64,000 bases of DNA from Neoarius graeffei (taxonomy: Eukaryota; Chordata; Actinopteri; Siluriformes; Ariidae): NCBI RefSeq assembly GCF_027579695.1, contig NC_083577.1, forward strand, positions 30,679,198 to 30,743,197, given 5' to 3'. The first letter of the stretch is position 1; every line of letters begins with the position of its first letter. The notes beneath the pieces are model-generated. The model made no database searches and had not been told where the DNA came from. It was given only the letters and a program-made list of their open reading frames with translations. This document shows, one piece after another, positions 42,320 through 54,902 of the stretch. A program made the position numbers and the translations under genes.

Positions 42320-45300
42320 ATGCCACAGTGCTCAGCTTTTGATTGCCACGTTAATTCCGGGCGGAAAGAGGATGGAGTTTCTTTACATGGTTTTCCACTC
42401 AAGCGACCGCCATTATTGAAGCAGTGGGTGCACAATCTCGGAAGGAAGAATTTCAAGCCAACATCTAGTTCTAGAATGTGTTCTAAACACCTTCTCCCGA
42501 GTTGTTATGAATGTAATCTGTACGCGGAACATCTCGCCTCACTAGTTAGGACTTCTGCAAGGAAATTTAACCAGCCCCTTGTGAAATTACGGGATGACGC
42601 CGTGCCAACACTGTTCTCACACCGTCAGCCTGCGCCGAAGAAGGAGCGCCTTACAAGCGTCAATCGAGCTCGGAGACGCGAAATAGAGGAACAACAAAAG
42701 GTACGTTTGATGACTTAAATTTGATCACGAATTGTGACTAATCTTTGTTTTTCAACAGATTTGAATCATTATAAATCATGGATACAGTTGTTGTTGTTGT
42801 TGTTGAGCGATAATAGAAGAAAGTGTGACTAGTCTTACCATGCTTAATTAGATAATAGAATAACAATTAAACATCACTCTTCAATAGAATTAGGGTATTG
42901 GATGTCCATGTCATTTATGAATTTGTCATGTCAGGTCCTTTCTCCTTTGATAGAGATTATTTGTTGTGTTAATTTCATATATATTCATATTAATTCTTTG
43001 CTAAAATAATGTAGAAGAATTTTTTCATTTAATAACAGACAACGCCCTCGAAAGTCCAAAGGCTATCATTATCATCTTCATCAGAGGCAGCAAGCAGCAG
43101 AACGCGAAAGAAACAAAATCAAGAGGTATGATGATTTTTATGGGCTTATCTAAAAGTAAGAGTACGATATGGTCTAATAGCATTAACTTGGTCACATTGT
43201 AAATATATTATTTTTTCATTCAGTTTGTTCATGCTTAAAAAAGCATGCTTTCCGAACAATATTAAATCACAGACAAGCTGTTGTTGACTGGATTGTTGAC
43301 CAAATTCAGTCTCATCATGTGGATACTGAACCTACCATTCATGTAATAAGACAGTGAATTTTGTTCAAAAGCATTCCCTGACAAGATATCATGCATGAGA
43401 TTTACAAAAATTATAATATATGTGATGAGTAATGAAACCAAAAGTGCAAAGTGACTTTACATATTTCTATGCTATTTCTCATTTTGATTAGCAACATTCC
43501 AGACTAGTTCTTCAACAAACCTTAGTAAAACATGTCCACAGTGTTATTTTTATTTATATTTAATGTTTTTGATATTAAAATACTGTAAAGTTGAAGTAAG
43601 ATATTATTGTTGATAATGTTGATAAATATTTGCTTATATCAAATTTTGACTAGCTGTTATTAAAGTTGTTATATGAATTCCAAAATATTTTAATGAGAGA
43701 GACTTTTTGACATATCTCTTTTTTTTAAACAAACATAAAGCTCATAATGACCTTGATAATTGCGTAAGTTTAGTTTATCTTTGCTAACTGATCATTTATT
43801 GTATTTTGCACATACGTGTTGTTGTATCTTTTTAAAATGATCCGTTATCACACGATATACATTTATTAGTGCATTCATGTTACGCTGTATCCTACTGTGC
43901 CTAACTTTCCTTGTAAATTTGTGTATAACTGTAATTCGTTACTTATTATTTCATTTCAGTACTTTTGTTTTTAGGAATACCCATTATTGGATATTGTTTT
44001 ACAAATCAGCTACAGCTTTATAGCTCAACATATGATCATTTATGACAATTTAGACACACACCTTTCATATAATTTGAAAGTCAATACAAATGTCAATTTT
44101 ATCATATATTTTGTTTGAAATTAATAATAACAAATTAATATCCTATTTAAAAAAGGTTAGAAATTGATTTAACAAATTATATCCATATAAGCATTGCAGT
44201 TCCAATAGCTTCATAGATACTGTTTATTTCAGATCACCACAGCTGTCTCGAGTGAAACACACACAGATGTTCCACAATCACCAGTGATAAGTAGGAGAAC
44301 ACCTAGGAAACACATTGATTATGGGCAGGGACAGGCATGATTCATGTCTTTCTGTCATCACTGTCATCAACAAGATGAAAGGTTGATGTTTGACCTGGAA
44401 ATAAGTGACTATTTCAAACTGTACAGTAATAATATATAATATATATTTCATGATATATACCTGTGTGTGTTTAACTTTATGTGGAAATTAGTAAAAATGA
44501 TAAATTTATTTCAACAAGATAAAACCTCTCGTTTGGAGTTTAACAAACATTTAAATTTTTATAGAATAAGCATTTCTAGGGTATTATTTTGATATTTGAA
44601 AATATTGGAGGTATGCGTTGTATATAGGTTCTTCATATGACTAAGACTAATGTCATGTTTACTTTAAATTGTATTACAACCCTATATACAGTACACAGTT
44701 ATCATCAGTGTTTATTATTTCTATTTCTGAAGGGAATTGCACATCCTGTCTATGGCACACCTCGAAGGACTAGATTGGACCATCCATATTCAATTCCACT
44801 GACCTATAGAACATGCGCCACACAAACTGAGCCTGTTTTCACTATGGAGAAAGCTTCATCAACTGGAGGTAGTCCACCAATCATAGAACAGTGAGCAAGC
44901 AAGAAAAGACCAGCTACAACACCAGAAGAACTAGAAAGCTCATCCATGAGTTCCCTCTCTGGGAGTGATGTGTCAGATGCAGATTTACAAATTGCTCAGG
45001 GTGATGCAGAATACTTTCTTTCAACAGAGGATGAAAGCACTATGAGTGAGCAAGATGAAGAAAGATTAGACCCTGTGGCTGTAAGGAAATATATAGTTTT
45101 TGAAGACTGCTTATCAGAACTGTTACGTTTTTGTAAAGACTGTGGCAAACCAGTAATTCAAAAATCAAAATTTGAAGTGGGCTCCTCAGTTGGATATAAA
45201 CTGTTATGCTTAGAGGGACATAATTACATTTGGCATTCACAGCCAATTGTTAACAAACTGCCGATAGGAAACCTACTCATAGCTGCAGCTGTTCTCTTCT

Positions 45301-45873
45301 CTGGCAGCATGTACAGGAGGTTAGAGGAGTTCAGCAGAATCCTGAACTTGTCAATGTTCAGCAAACCGGTTTTTAACAAAATGCAAAAAAACCAGTTGTT
45401 GCCTGTGATACAAGATACCTGGAAGTCATCCCGAGATGCAGCAATTGCAGAAGTAAAGAAAAATGCAGTGATTGTCGTAGGTGGTGATGGTCGAAGTGAT
45501 AGTCCAGGATACACAGCCAAGTATGGGTCATACACGCTGATGCACAGTGATGGTGTCAACATTCACGCAACAGGAAAGATAGTTGCCATGAATTTAGTTC
45601 AGGTTTCTGAAGTAAGCTGTGTTTTTTTTGAGATTAACATTTTTATTTTATTGAAAATCTTTTTGACAGTACAAATAGTACAAATTCTGCTGAAGTAAGC
45701 GTATGCTACTACAGAATGTCAAATCAAAATAATGGCATTCCCCAGGGGAAAAAAAAAGGGGGGGGGGAAATAAAACAAACAACAACGACAGTAACAAAAC
45801 AAAAAGAATAGCGGCATAGATTACAAATAATTTGATATCAGTAAAAAAAAAAAAGGAGTAAAACAAATGAAAT

Positions 45874-48800
45874 TTAACCACGGGTCTTAATCTCTTTCAG
45901 AATGTCTTGAATGGATTGTAGCATGTATGACCATGCCTGTACAGTTCTTGGTTTGGCCTTGTTGAGACGTGCAGTTGTGCGCTCCAGTGCTAATACATAC
46001 TGATAAGAGGTGAGCCAGTATTCTTTCAAAGGTAGTGAGGGGAGATACCAGCGTTTCAAAATAGCTTTTTTTGCTGCTGTGAATCCTGCCATTAGTAATT
46101 TACGTTGAGTGAGATTAAGGGATAGCTCAGAGTCATCATTAAGAAGGCAGAGACCTGGATTGGGTTGTATTTTGATGCCAAGTAATTCTGATAAAACACA
46201 TAAGACTTCTGTCCAGAGTTCCCAGATTGGGGTGCACTCCCAGAACATGTGTATCGTCGTTCCCACTTTATGATCTTGACAGAGAGTGCACTCCGAACTC
46301 GGCACTAGTTTCATCTGAAAACGTTTTAAAGGGGTAGCATAAGCTTTATGTATCAGTTTATAATGTATTAGTTGATGTGCTAAGTTCTTTGAGGAGTCAC
46401 AAATATTTTCCCAGATGTTTTCCCATTCTATCTCTACTCCAAATGAGCTTAATTCTCTTTCCCATATCTTTTCTATAGGTAGGATTTTTGATTTATAAGC
46501 AATTAAAGCATTGTAAATTTTACTCACTGTTCCCCTTGAACATTGCATAGGATTTATCCATCGCTCCATTGGATGGTCAGGGAGTGGCTGATCCCAGGGT
46601 ACCCCATAAGCCTTCATGGCTGATCTTAGTATAGAAAGTATGATGTACCAGGTAAACTGAAAGCAGACTTTATATCTAGGAAAGTGCAGAGTGCTTTCTG
46701 ATCAAAAAGATCACCAAAAACAGCAACCCCTTTTTGTGACCATGGAGGGAAAACAAAGGGTGCCCCACCTGACTGAAAGCGGTAGTTATTCCACAGAGGA
46801 GAAGTTTTATGAAATAAGCATGTAATATCTAGTTCTTTCTCAGTTTTTCTCCAAGTATTAAGTGAGTTGGATATAATACTCCCATACCTTAAATGTACAT
46901 TCTTGAGTCCTATTCCTGTATACAATAAATCTTCTAATCTATGTGGCTTAACTTTTTCTACTTCTATAGCCCTCCATGGGACTTTGGAATCTGGGCGCCT
47001 CCATACTTGTAGAGATCTTATTTGAAAAGCAAGATAGTAAAAATGTAGATTCGGAACAGCCAATCCCCCTTCGAGTTTGCTTCTTTGCAGTGTTGTTAGT
47101 CTGATTCGTGCTCGTTTCCCTCCCCACATAAATTTTGATATAATGGAGTGCATTTCAGAAATATATTTAGGGGGCACTGCAGCAGGGATCATAAAAAATA
47201 GAAAATTAATACGTGGTAAAATATTCATTTTAATAGTGGATATTCTACCTTGCATTGATACTTGAAGAGAGCCCCATCTCCTAAGATCCAATTCTATGTT
47301 CTTTTTTGCTCCATAGTAGTTTTCTTTTATGATTCTATTTATGTTGGGGAAAATCTTTATACCTAGATAAGTAAAAGATGTGCAGATAGGGATATTAGGT
47401 GGTAGAGGAGTATTTTTAGCTGCTGTGTTGAGGGGAAGAAGAGCAGATTTAGTCCAATTTATTTTGTAACCAGATACCTTATGAAACTCATGAAAGAGAG
47501 TGAGCAGGTTGGTTAAAGACTTCTGAATATTGGAGAAAAATAGAAGGCAGTCATCAGCATACAATGAAACGTGGTGTCTCGAGAGGCCAACAGTTATGGG
47601 GGAGATGACCTTACTTTCTCTGATAGCCTGTGCCAGAGGTTCTAGAGATAGGGCGAACAATAGTGGTGAGCATGGATCTCCCTGCCTTGTTCCTCTCTTC
47701 AGTGCAAATGAAGGTGATCGGACAGAGCCTGTGATGACTGAAGCGGTTGCCCCACTGTACAACATTTGTAACATAGATATGAATTTTTCACCAAAACCAA
47801 ATCTCCCTAGGACCATCCATAGGTAGCGCAATTCCAGGAGGTCGAACGCTTTTTCCGCATCTAATGAAAATACTGCAGAGTCTTCTTTAAGTGTGTCAGC
47901 TGCCTCGATGATATGCATGAGTCTTCTAATATTATCTGAAGCAAATCTGCCTTTGATGAATCCAGTTTGGTCAAAGTGTATGAGTTTATCAACTACTGTT
48001 TCTAATCGGGTGGCTAGGACTTTAGAATAGATTTTCATGTCTCCACAGATAAGGGAAATGGGCCGGTAGCTGGCACATTCTAGTGGGTCTTTACCTTTTT
48101 TGAGAAGAACAGTAATTAGTGCATTGCATTGGTCTCTATGAAATGATCCTTCTTCGTGAGCGTAGTTAATAGAGTCTAATATCAGTGGGCCTACCTGTTC
48201 CCAAAATGTTAAATAGAATTCTGGCGGTAGACCGTCAAGACCAGGTGACTTGCCTGCATTCAGAGATTTCACAGCTGATTCCAGCTCTGTTATTGTTACA
48301 GGCGATCCCAGATCATTTCTGTCTTCTTCATCCAAAGTAGGCAATGTCATACTTTGAAGAAATGTGTTGCAATCCTCAATATTAATATTACTGTCTGTCT
48401 TATATAGATTGCTGTAAAAGGCTTTGAATACGTTGTTAATATCATTGGGTTGTGTTACAACCTTGCCCTCAGTTGTTCGAATCGCATTGATCATTGCTTT
48501 AGACTCCCATTGCTTCAATCTAAGTGCCAGTAGTCTGCTCGGCCGGTCACCTTCGAAGTAATACTTTTGTTTTGTTCTATGTATTATAAATTCTGCTTTT
48601 TGTATTGAAAGATTTTTATATTCCCCTCTAAGTGCAGTGAGTAAACTTGTGTTTGTCCCCTGAGACTTCTTTGTTTGACCTGCTTCTATTTGTTCTATTT
48701 GCTTTTCTATGTCGTTGAGTCGATTATTTCGGTCAGCTTTTAATTTGGAGGAAAACCCAATGCATACACCTCTAATAAAGCATTTAGTTGCCTCCCACAT

Positions 48801-49652
48801 GGTTTGTGCATTAGAAGCACTTTCTTTATTCTGACTGATAAATTCGTCCAGCTGTTTTTTCATTTGTGAGATGAATTTTTCGTTACTGAGGAGAGTGGTG
48901 TTAAATCTCCACCTCTGCACTTTCGGATGGTTAACAATAGGTGTTAGTGTGCAAGTAACAGGGGCATGATCAGAAATTAATATGGAGAGTATGTTCACCT
49001 GACTCGCGTTGTTGATCAAGGAGGAACTGAGAAATATATAATCGATTCGGGAGGAAGTGCCATGCCGACCTGAGTGGAAGGTATATGCTTTGACATCTGT
49101 ATTCTGGAGGCGCCAGATATCCACTAAGTTTAGATCAGTAACAAACCTCTTTAGTGACAATGATGAGAGAGGCAGTGTACCAGGTGGCACAGTCGACCGA
49201 TCCTGGCCAGGGCATAAAGTTGCATTGAAGTCACCTGTTACAATACAATGGCAGTCGTGGTATTTCAGTAAGGAGTTACTAATGGATGGCAGGAAGTCAT
49301 CTTCATGCGTATTGGGAGCATATATATTAGCAAGTAAGACCTTGGAATAATTAACAGAAAGTAAAACATAAACAAATCTACCTAGCTGATCACTACCCTT
49401 ATCCAGTATGGCCAATTGTAGTTTCCTATCAGCCAGGATAAGCACACCCCTTGTCTTGGAAGTGGCGCAAGAATGAGCTATTACTTTATAATGTTTGTTT
49501 TGAAAACGTTGAACACTGGACTCTGTCAAGTGTGTCTCCTGGATACATGCCAATGATGCTCTTTTACGGTGAAGAAATTCCAGGCACCTGGTACGCTTAA
49601 TGGGTGAGTTTAGCCCTCTTACATTCCAAGTTATTACATTTAAGTCGGCCAT
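45874..49652 (-). pseudogene. L1 ORF2 (endonuclease and reverse transcriptase), one frameshift
   Basis: From the ATG at 49652: an apurinic endonuclease with ITWNVRGLNSP, ACIQETHLT, VTGDFNATLC, SRIDYIFLSS and SDHAPVT; then reverse transcriptase with LNAGKSPGLDGLPPEFY, SYRPISLICGDMKIYSKVLA, FIKGRF, FSLDAEKAFD, RGTRQGDPCSPLLFALSLEP and the active site HHVSLYADDCLLFF. After 1,008 codons a single-base loss near 46620 ends the frame (GTSYFLY, stop). The C-terminal part continues in another frame at 46617-45874 with the Cys-rich CTLCQDHKVGTTIHMFWEC. Apart from this one break ORF2 looks complete, about 1,255 residues in total, and the endonuclease and RT catalytic residues are present. Confidence 0.92.
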
Positions 49653-49695
49653 TTAGGTAGGAGAGATGTGTAGAAAGGCATATGAAAAGATCCAA

Positions 49696-49733
<38 letters not shown>

Positions 49734-50485
49734 CATAGAATACAAAAAGACACAAAATAACAAACACATAACGTCCAAAAGGGAATGCATGGCATACATT
49801 GTACTGTCTGGAGAATAAATGTGACGCGCTTTAACATGCGCAACAAAACTATATACAAAAGAGCAATCCGCCAGGCTCCCGCAGAGCCCAAGGATTGCAT
49901 CAACACAGTTGAGTTATACATTCCGGATGTGTGGTTCTGCGAGGCAGTGCTCAACCACCCTGTTTCCCGTTATATCGCTCTCCAAACTGAAAAGTCCATT
50001 ATATTACTGATGATATTGAGCGATCATAAGTCACCCAAAAAAGTAATATGAAAAAATGAAGGAAATATTTAAACAAGGCAGAAGTCGTTACGTGAAAGCC
50101 TATTAGGCGAGCCATGGTAAACAGTCCACGTTTTTTTTTTTTTTTTCCCCTTTCCCCCATGTACGAGACGCAGCATTGTCCTTTATAGCTGTCTGCTCAA
50201 CGTAAGCATTCAGTCCCATTTTCTGAAAATTTGCCAAGCGCGTTATGAAACGGAGAACTAAGTGGAAAAAATAATATAATATGAGGAGAGAAGTGAGGAT
50301 ACAAGTCTCAGACAGCTTATCTGACAACCTAGGCTGACCAATCCGTCAGTCTGTCAGAACGTAATATATGAAATGCGATGACAGTCCATAGAGCCAATAA
50401 TTCAGTCATGTAAACACAGTCCCAACCTCAAGTGATTTTTGTTAGTTAGCCAGAAAGTTACAAAAGCAAATAAGTCGTGACACTA
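49653..50485. other. L1 inter-ORF spacer
   Basis: About 830 bp between ORF2 and the nested MITE, with an (AAT)n microsatellite (49696-49727) and a T-run (50130-50147). No coding signal. Confidence 0.7.
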
Positions 50486-51725
50486 TTGGCCCTTTTCCAC
50501 TACCCTTTTTCAGCTCACTTCAGCTCACTTCAGCCCGACACGGCTCGCATTTCGACTACCAAAAACCAGCACGACTCAGCTCGTTTCAGCCCTGCTTAGC
50601 CCCTAAAACTCGCACCGTTTTGGAGTGGGGCTGAAGCGAGCCAAACCGTGCCGAGTGAGGTTGGGGGCGTGAGCAGACACTCCCCTGTGCACTGATTGGT
50701 GAGGAGGAGTGTCCTCACATGCCCACACACGCCCCGCGAGCGCGCTGGGATCTGTCAACACCGTAAACCCGGAAGAAGGAGAATTACGAATTACGAGAAT
50801 TTCTGAAGCCTTATGCGCCTCGCCTCATCTATATGCTCTTGCCAGTATCTGTTGGCGTTGTCGGTGACAACAAGCCACAGCACCAAGACCAGCAACACTA
50901 ACGACTCCATGTCCTCCATGTTTATTGTTTACTATTAGGGTCGTGAGACTACCGCTGAAAAGCTCACTGAATCAGTGACATACAGAGCATCGTGGACGAG
51001 TTCGCGGAGCGCAAGGCTCGCCGTATGCCCTTCAAATAATGCGCGCAGTAGGCTATTGATGTTTTATTATGAGCCATGTACAGTATGTCGCCTAATGTTT
51101 TTTTGTTTCTGAGTTACATGTTCGTTTGAAGGACTTAATGTACAAAATAACATAGTTGCACCCCGGAGTGTTGAAATTGGTAAACACAGTGCATTCAGTG
51201 AGGTTTGCACCGCCCTCCTTTTATTTCTGACTCTTCCTGTCACCGTTGCAACCTCTGAGCGCTCATTCGTATGCCCTTCAAATAATGTGCGCAGTATAGG
51301 CTATTGATGTTTTATTATGAGCCATGTACAGTATCCTAATGTTTTTTGTTTCTGAGTTACATGTTCGTTTGAAGGACTTGATGTACTAAATAACATAGTT
51401 GCACCCGGTAGTGTTGAAATTGGTAAACACCGCAGTTGTGGACATTTTGTAGCCTAAAATGATGTTATGATAAGCTTTAATAAAGGGTCCGGTCATTTGC
51501 CCCGCCCCCGGCCCGGCTCTGACTTGTTCCGCCACTGTCACTGTTTGCGCTGCTTAACGACATCACATGACGTCCACCCACTTTCGCTAACTCCACCCAA
51601 TGTGTCCACCCACTTCCAGCCAGCACGGTTCAGCGCGGTTGTAGTCGAAATGCAACTCCAACAGCCCCGCTCAGCTCGACTCGGCACGGCACGGCTCAGC
51701 CACGTTTGTAGTGGAAAAGCGGCAT
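50486..51725. mobile_element. MITE-like element with GCCCTTTTCCACTAC ends and captured hAT piece
   Basis: Left end TTGGCCCTTTTCCACTACCC; right end GTAGTGGAAAAGCGGCATAA is its near-complement. Both ends carry runs of CAGCTC/CGGCTCA-type words. The middle has a direct duplication of about 240 bp (51024-51190 against 51265-51430). Between the units is a frame reading CTALLLFLTLPVTVATSERS, the hAT C-terminal motif, so part of a hAT transposase was captured. The superfamily is not settled. Confidence 0.75.
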
Positions 51726-51754
51726 AAATATATCAGATCGCAGGATGTGACTAC

Positions 51755-52732
51755 TTAGCTGGAGGTTGTCTGTTGAGGAGTGTCGTCCATCATCTCCGTA
51801 GCCGGATCCGACGTGGGGGCGGCGGCATGAACCTTAGCGATGGATGGCATCTGCAGAGAGCGGAGAAAGTCCTCTGCTTCGGCTGGACTGCTGAACTCCA
51901 CGCTCCGTCCACAGTGGGTAATTTTAAGTTGAGCAGGGTAGCGCAGAAAGGGCTGCAATCCGGCTGATGTCATCTTCTTGTATACTGGAGTGAAAGCCTT
52001 CCTCTTGTTTGTGGTGTCCTGGCTGTAATCGGGGAAAAACAGCAGTTCCAGGTCCCCGTGTTTGATCCGCTGTTGTCTGGCTCCCTTCAGAATCGCCTGG
52101 CGGTCCGCATAGTCGAGTAGCTTGAAGATTAAAGTTCGAGGGCGAGCGTTTTCCTCCTGTTTGGGGCTGTAGACTCTGTGGGCTCGCTCTATGCGAATGT
52201 TTCTGTCTTTCAGAGACGGGATCCATTTCGGAAGGTGTGTTGTTAAAAAGGCAATCGCATTCGATCCTTCTTCTCCTTCTTTCAGACCTACTAATCTTAG
52301 GTTTGACATTCGGCTGTGATCTTCCATCTGGGTTAGCTTTAGCTTCAGTTCATTCACCTCCATGTGTAGAGCATTAGCCTGGTGCTTGCTAGCTCTTAGT
52401 GCCGCCTGGAGAGAATCAATTTTGATCGTATTATTTTGAATACTTTTCTGTGAGGAATCCACGTCTTGGGTTAGCAGTCCCAAAGTTGTCTCCGCGTCAG
52501 TCAGCTGCAATTTTAGTTCGTTTAACTGTGGGATTAGGATGCTGCTGATAGCATCTTTCACAGCTGCCTGAATTAGCACATTTAGCGCGCTCTGTTGTTC
52601 CTGTAGAGCCATTTTGACAGCAGAAGCAATTGCGTCCTCGATGTCTTCCTTCGACATAGTTACCATGGGTTTTTTCTTCAGTGGCGACATGCTATCGCCC
52701 TCTCGTTTGGCTCCAACTTTTCCCTGTGCCAT
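51755..52732 (-). CDS. L1 ORF1 protein, 325 aa
   Basis: An RNA-binding chaperone that coats the L1 RNA. Residues 1-30 are basic (KKKPMVTMSKEDIEDAI follows), about 40-145 form a leucine-rich heptad coiled coil (trimerisation), then DHSRMSNLRLVGLKEGEE begins the RRM-like domain, and the C-terminal domain holds RIERAHRVYSP and RPRTLIFKLLDYADR. The order and length agree with vertebrate L1 ORF1p. The frame is open from the ATG at 52732 to the stop. Confidence 0.92.
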   Translation of the reverse strand: MAQGKVGAKREGDSMSPLKKKPMVTMSKEDIEDAIASAVKMALQEQQSALNVLIQAAVKDAISSILIPQLNELKLQLTDAETTLGLLTQDVDSSQKSIQNNTIKIDSLQAALRASKHQANALHMEVNELKLKLTQMEDHSRMSNLRLVGLKEGEEGSNAIAFLTTHLPKWIPSLKDRNIRIERAHRVYSPKQEENARPRTLIFKLLDYADRQAILKGARQQRIKHGDLELLFFPDYSQDTTNKRKAFTPVYKKMTSAGLQPFLRYPAQLKITHCGRSVEFSSPAEAEDFLRSLQMPSIAKVHAAAPTSDPATEMMDDTPQQTTSS

Positions 52733-52868
52733 ACTGCCTGTTTTAGTGACGAAAATTGGGTGAATTTATGGAAGAATAATGTAGTTAGGGTTTTGTCGAG
52801 GAAGAGCTGGTAAGCTACACGTGCATCACAGACCAACGTCACCCCGGAAGTCTGAAGTAAGCTGTGTT

Positions 52869-53061
52869 AAAAATATTCTTTTCATTATTTTTATCTAGCA
52901 TCAATTTCTGAAATAAGATATTCATGATATTCCATATGTATGGTATGTTCATGTTTTGTTTTCATGTTCACAAGTATTCACAAATGTACCTGATTATAAA
53001 TAATTAAAAATTATATCTCATTTAATAATAGCATTTGGGTGCATTTTTCATTTCCTTTTAG
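52869..53061. other. Kolobok intron 4, right of the L1
   Basis: AT-rich intron sequence ending in the acceptor TTTCCTTTTAG before exon 5. Confidence 0.75.
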
Positions 53062-53348
53062 GTAAAAAATTCAAATCACATGGAGCCAGAGGGTTTGAAA
53101 AGATGTCTCCAAGACATGAAGGAGAAGGACTTGAAAATGGATCATTTGGCGACTGACCGGCATATAATGGTATCAAGTATCATGAGAAAAGAACATCCTG
53201 GAGTAAGTTTGTCACTTAAAAAATGATTGAAATTATTCTACATTGTATTTATAAGATAAGTGTTACTAAGATGCAAGATGTATTTCTAATGTTTTCCTAA
53301 AATCGTAACTGTTAATTAATAACATACACCTACCTACACCAAAACACA

Positions 53349-53400
53349 AAAAAAAAAAAAAATATATATATATTACAGTATATATATAGTTATATAGTTA
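53349..53400. repeat. A-run and (AT)n stretch
   Basis: Low-complexity sequence in a Kolobok intron. A (TAT)n run follows in the next intron at about 53875-53901. Confidence 0.9.
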
Positions 53401-53872
53401 GGCGTTCAGGATATAAAAATAGATTGTTAGGAAATGAACAAACATGCATTTTTATCTTTTTCCTATTTCTTGTTTTCTTATTGTGAATGTTTTCTTATTT
53501 CCTTACAGTGACGTAATTATTAATTTTAAATCAGTGTATTATTTAGAGTTGCTGATATTTTTTTTTCAAAGATTGACCATCAATTTGACATATGGCTTGT
53601 GGCCAAAGGGGTTGTGAAAAGTTTAAGCAATAAGGCAAAGACAAAAATGTGCAGTGATCTCTCACCATGGGTACAGAGCATCTCAAATCATCTTTGGTTT
53701 TCATGTCACACATGTAATGGTGATGAAAAGGTGTTGCGGTAAGTATGTACATTACAATATGCTATCTTATCAAATTAAATATTGATACATACAAGTGTCA
53801 TTGACAGACTTGAAAAATATATATGTCAATTTTCTTATACTTTTTTTAACTACATAACCTTATGTCACAGGC

Positions 53873-53903
<31 letters not shown>

Positions 53904-54388
53904 ATGTTTTTGTGCTTTAGGAACGTGTGATGTCTATTTTGTATATGACAGATTAAGAATAATGAAATTGTGTTGAAAATAATTGAAAATTAATTGAAAT
54001 ACATCACCATTTAAAAACTCATTTCGTTTTATTACAGTGAAAGATGGCTGTCAATTTTGCACCATATAACTGACAAACATGAATGGTCTGGTAATGAGAA
54101 GGTTCATAAATGTGCACATCCACCACTTTCTACAGAAGACAGGAAATCAATCAAATGGCTCAAGAAGCCATCACCTGCTTTTTCTGCATTGCAAGCAATG
54201 GTCACAGATGCAGGACTTCTAAAAGCCATGAAAAACATGACACACTTTTGTCACACAGGAGACCTGGAAGTTTTCCACAGTATGCTTCTCAAATACTGCC
54301 CAAAACGACAACATTTCCACTATGACGGTAAAATTATTTGAATTATGTTACTAGTAATTATAAAGAGAGAATTATTTTGATTTTAAAG

Positions 54389-54392
<4 letters not shown>

Positions 54393-54466
<74 letters not shown>
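54393..54466. repeat. (AT)n microsatellite
   Basis: An AT dinucleotide run of about 74 bp in the intron between Kolobok exons 7 and 8. Confidence 0.97.
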
Positions 54467-54471
<5 letters not shown>

Positions 54472-54902
54472 AGGATAGATATTGAATTAAAGATATATAG
54501 ATATATGGATTTGGGTGTGTATAAACATTTTAACTGTCATTTGTAAACAAAGATTCCCTTTTTGCAACATCAAACACTCAAAAAGTATCACTATTATTCA
54601 TATTTGAATATATCTGCACAGTCATCATAACTTGACATTTAGAACATAATCGAAAAAAAATCCTTCAATATTTTCACTAATTTGTTAACAAGCTGCTTTA
54701 ATATTAATATTAAAATGTACATTTGTAATGATTGTTTTTTATAATTTTAGCGATGTATGGAAGACTGATGCTAGCAGCCATCGATTGGAACTCCTCAGAA
54801 AGAATTCCAAGACTTGACAAAGATGGAAATTCAACAGTGTCTGTTGTTTACTCCAGAAGAAGAAAGGATTTTGTCCTGAAGGGTAATTATGTCAGGAAGA
54901 AG

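Larger units (their letters stand above)
45624..52850 (-). mobile_element. Full-length L1-type LINE
   Basis: 7.2 kb between 18-bp target duplications TCTGAAGTAAGCTGTGTT (45606-45623 and 52851-52868). ORF1 and ORF2 lie in order on the minus strand. The 3' end at 45624 carries a short T-run (poly-A on the minus strand). A MITE-like element sits between the ORFs (50486-51725). Perfect duplications and nearly open ORFs make this a young insertion. Confidence 0.93.

Noticed and set aside
47077-49350. Plus-strand frames opposite L1 ORF2
   Set aside because: Shadows of the long minus-strand reverse transcriptase frame.
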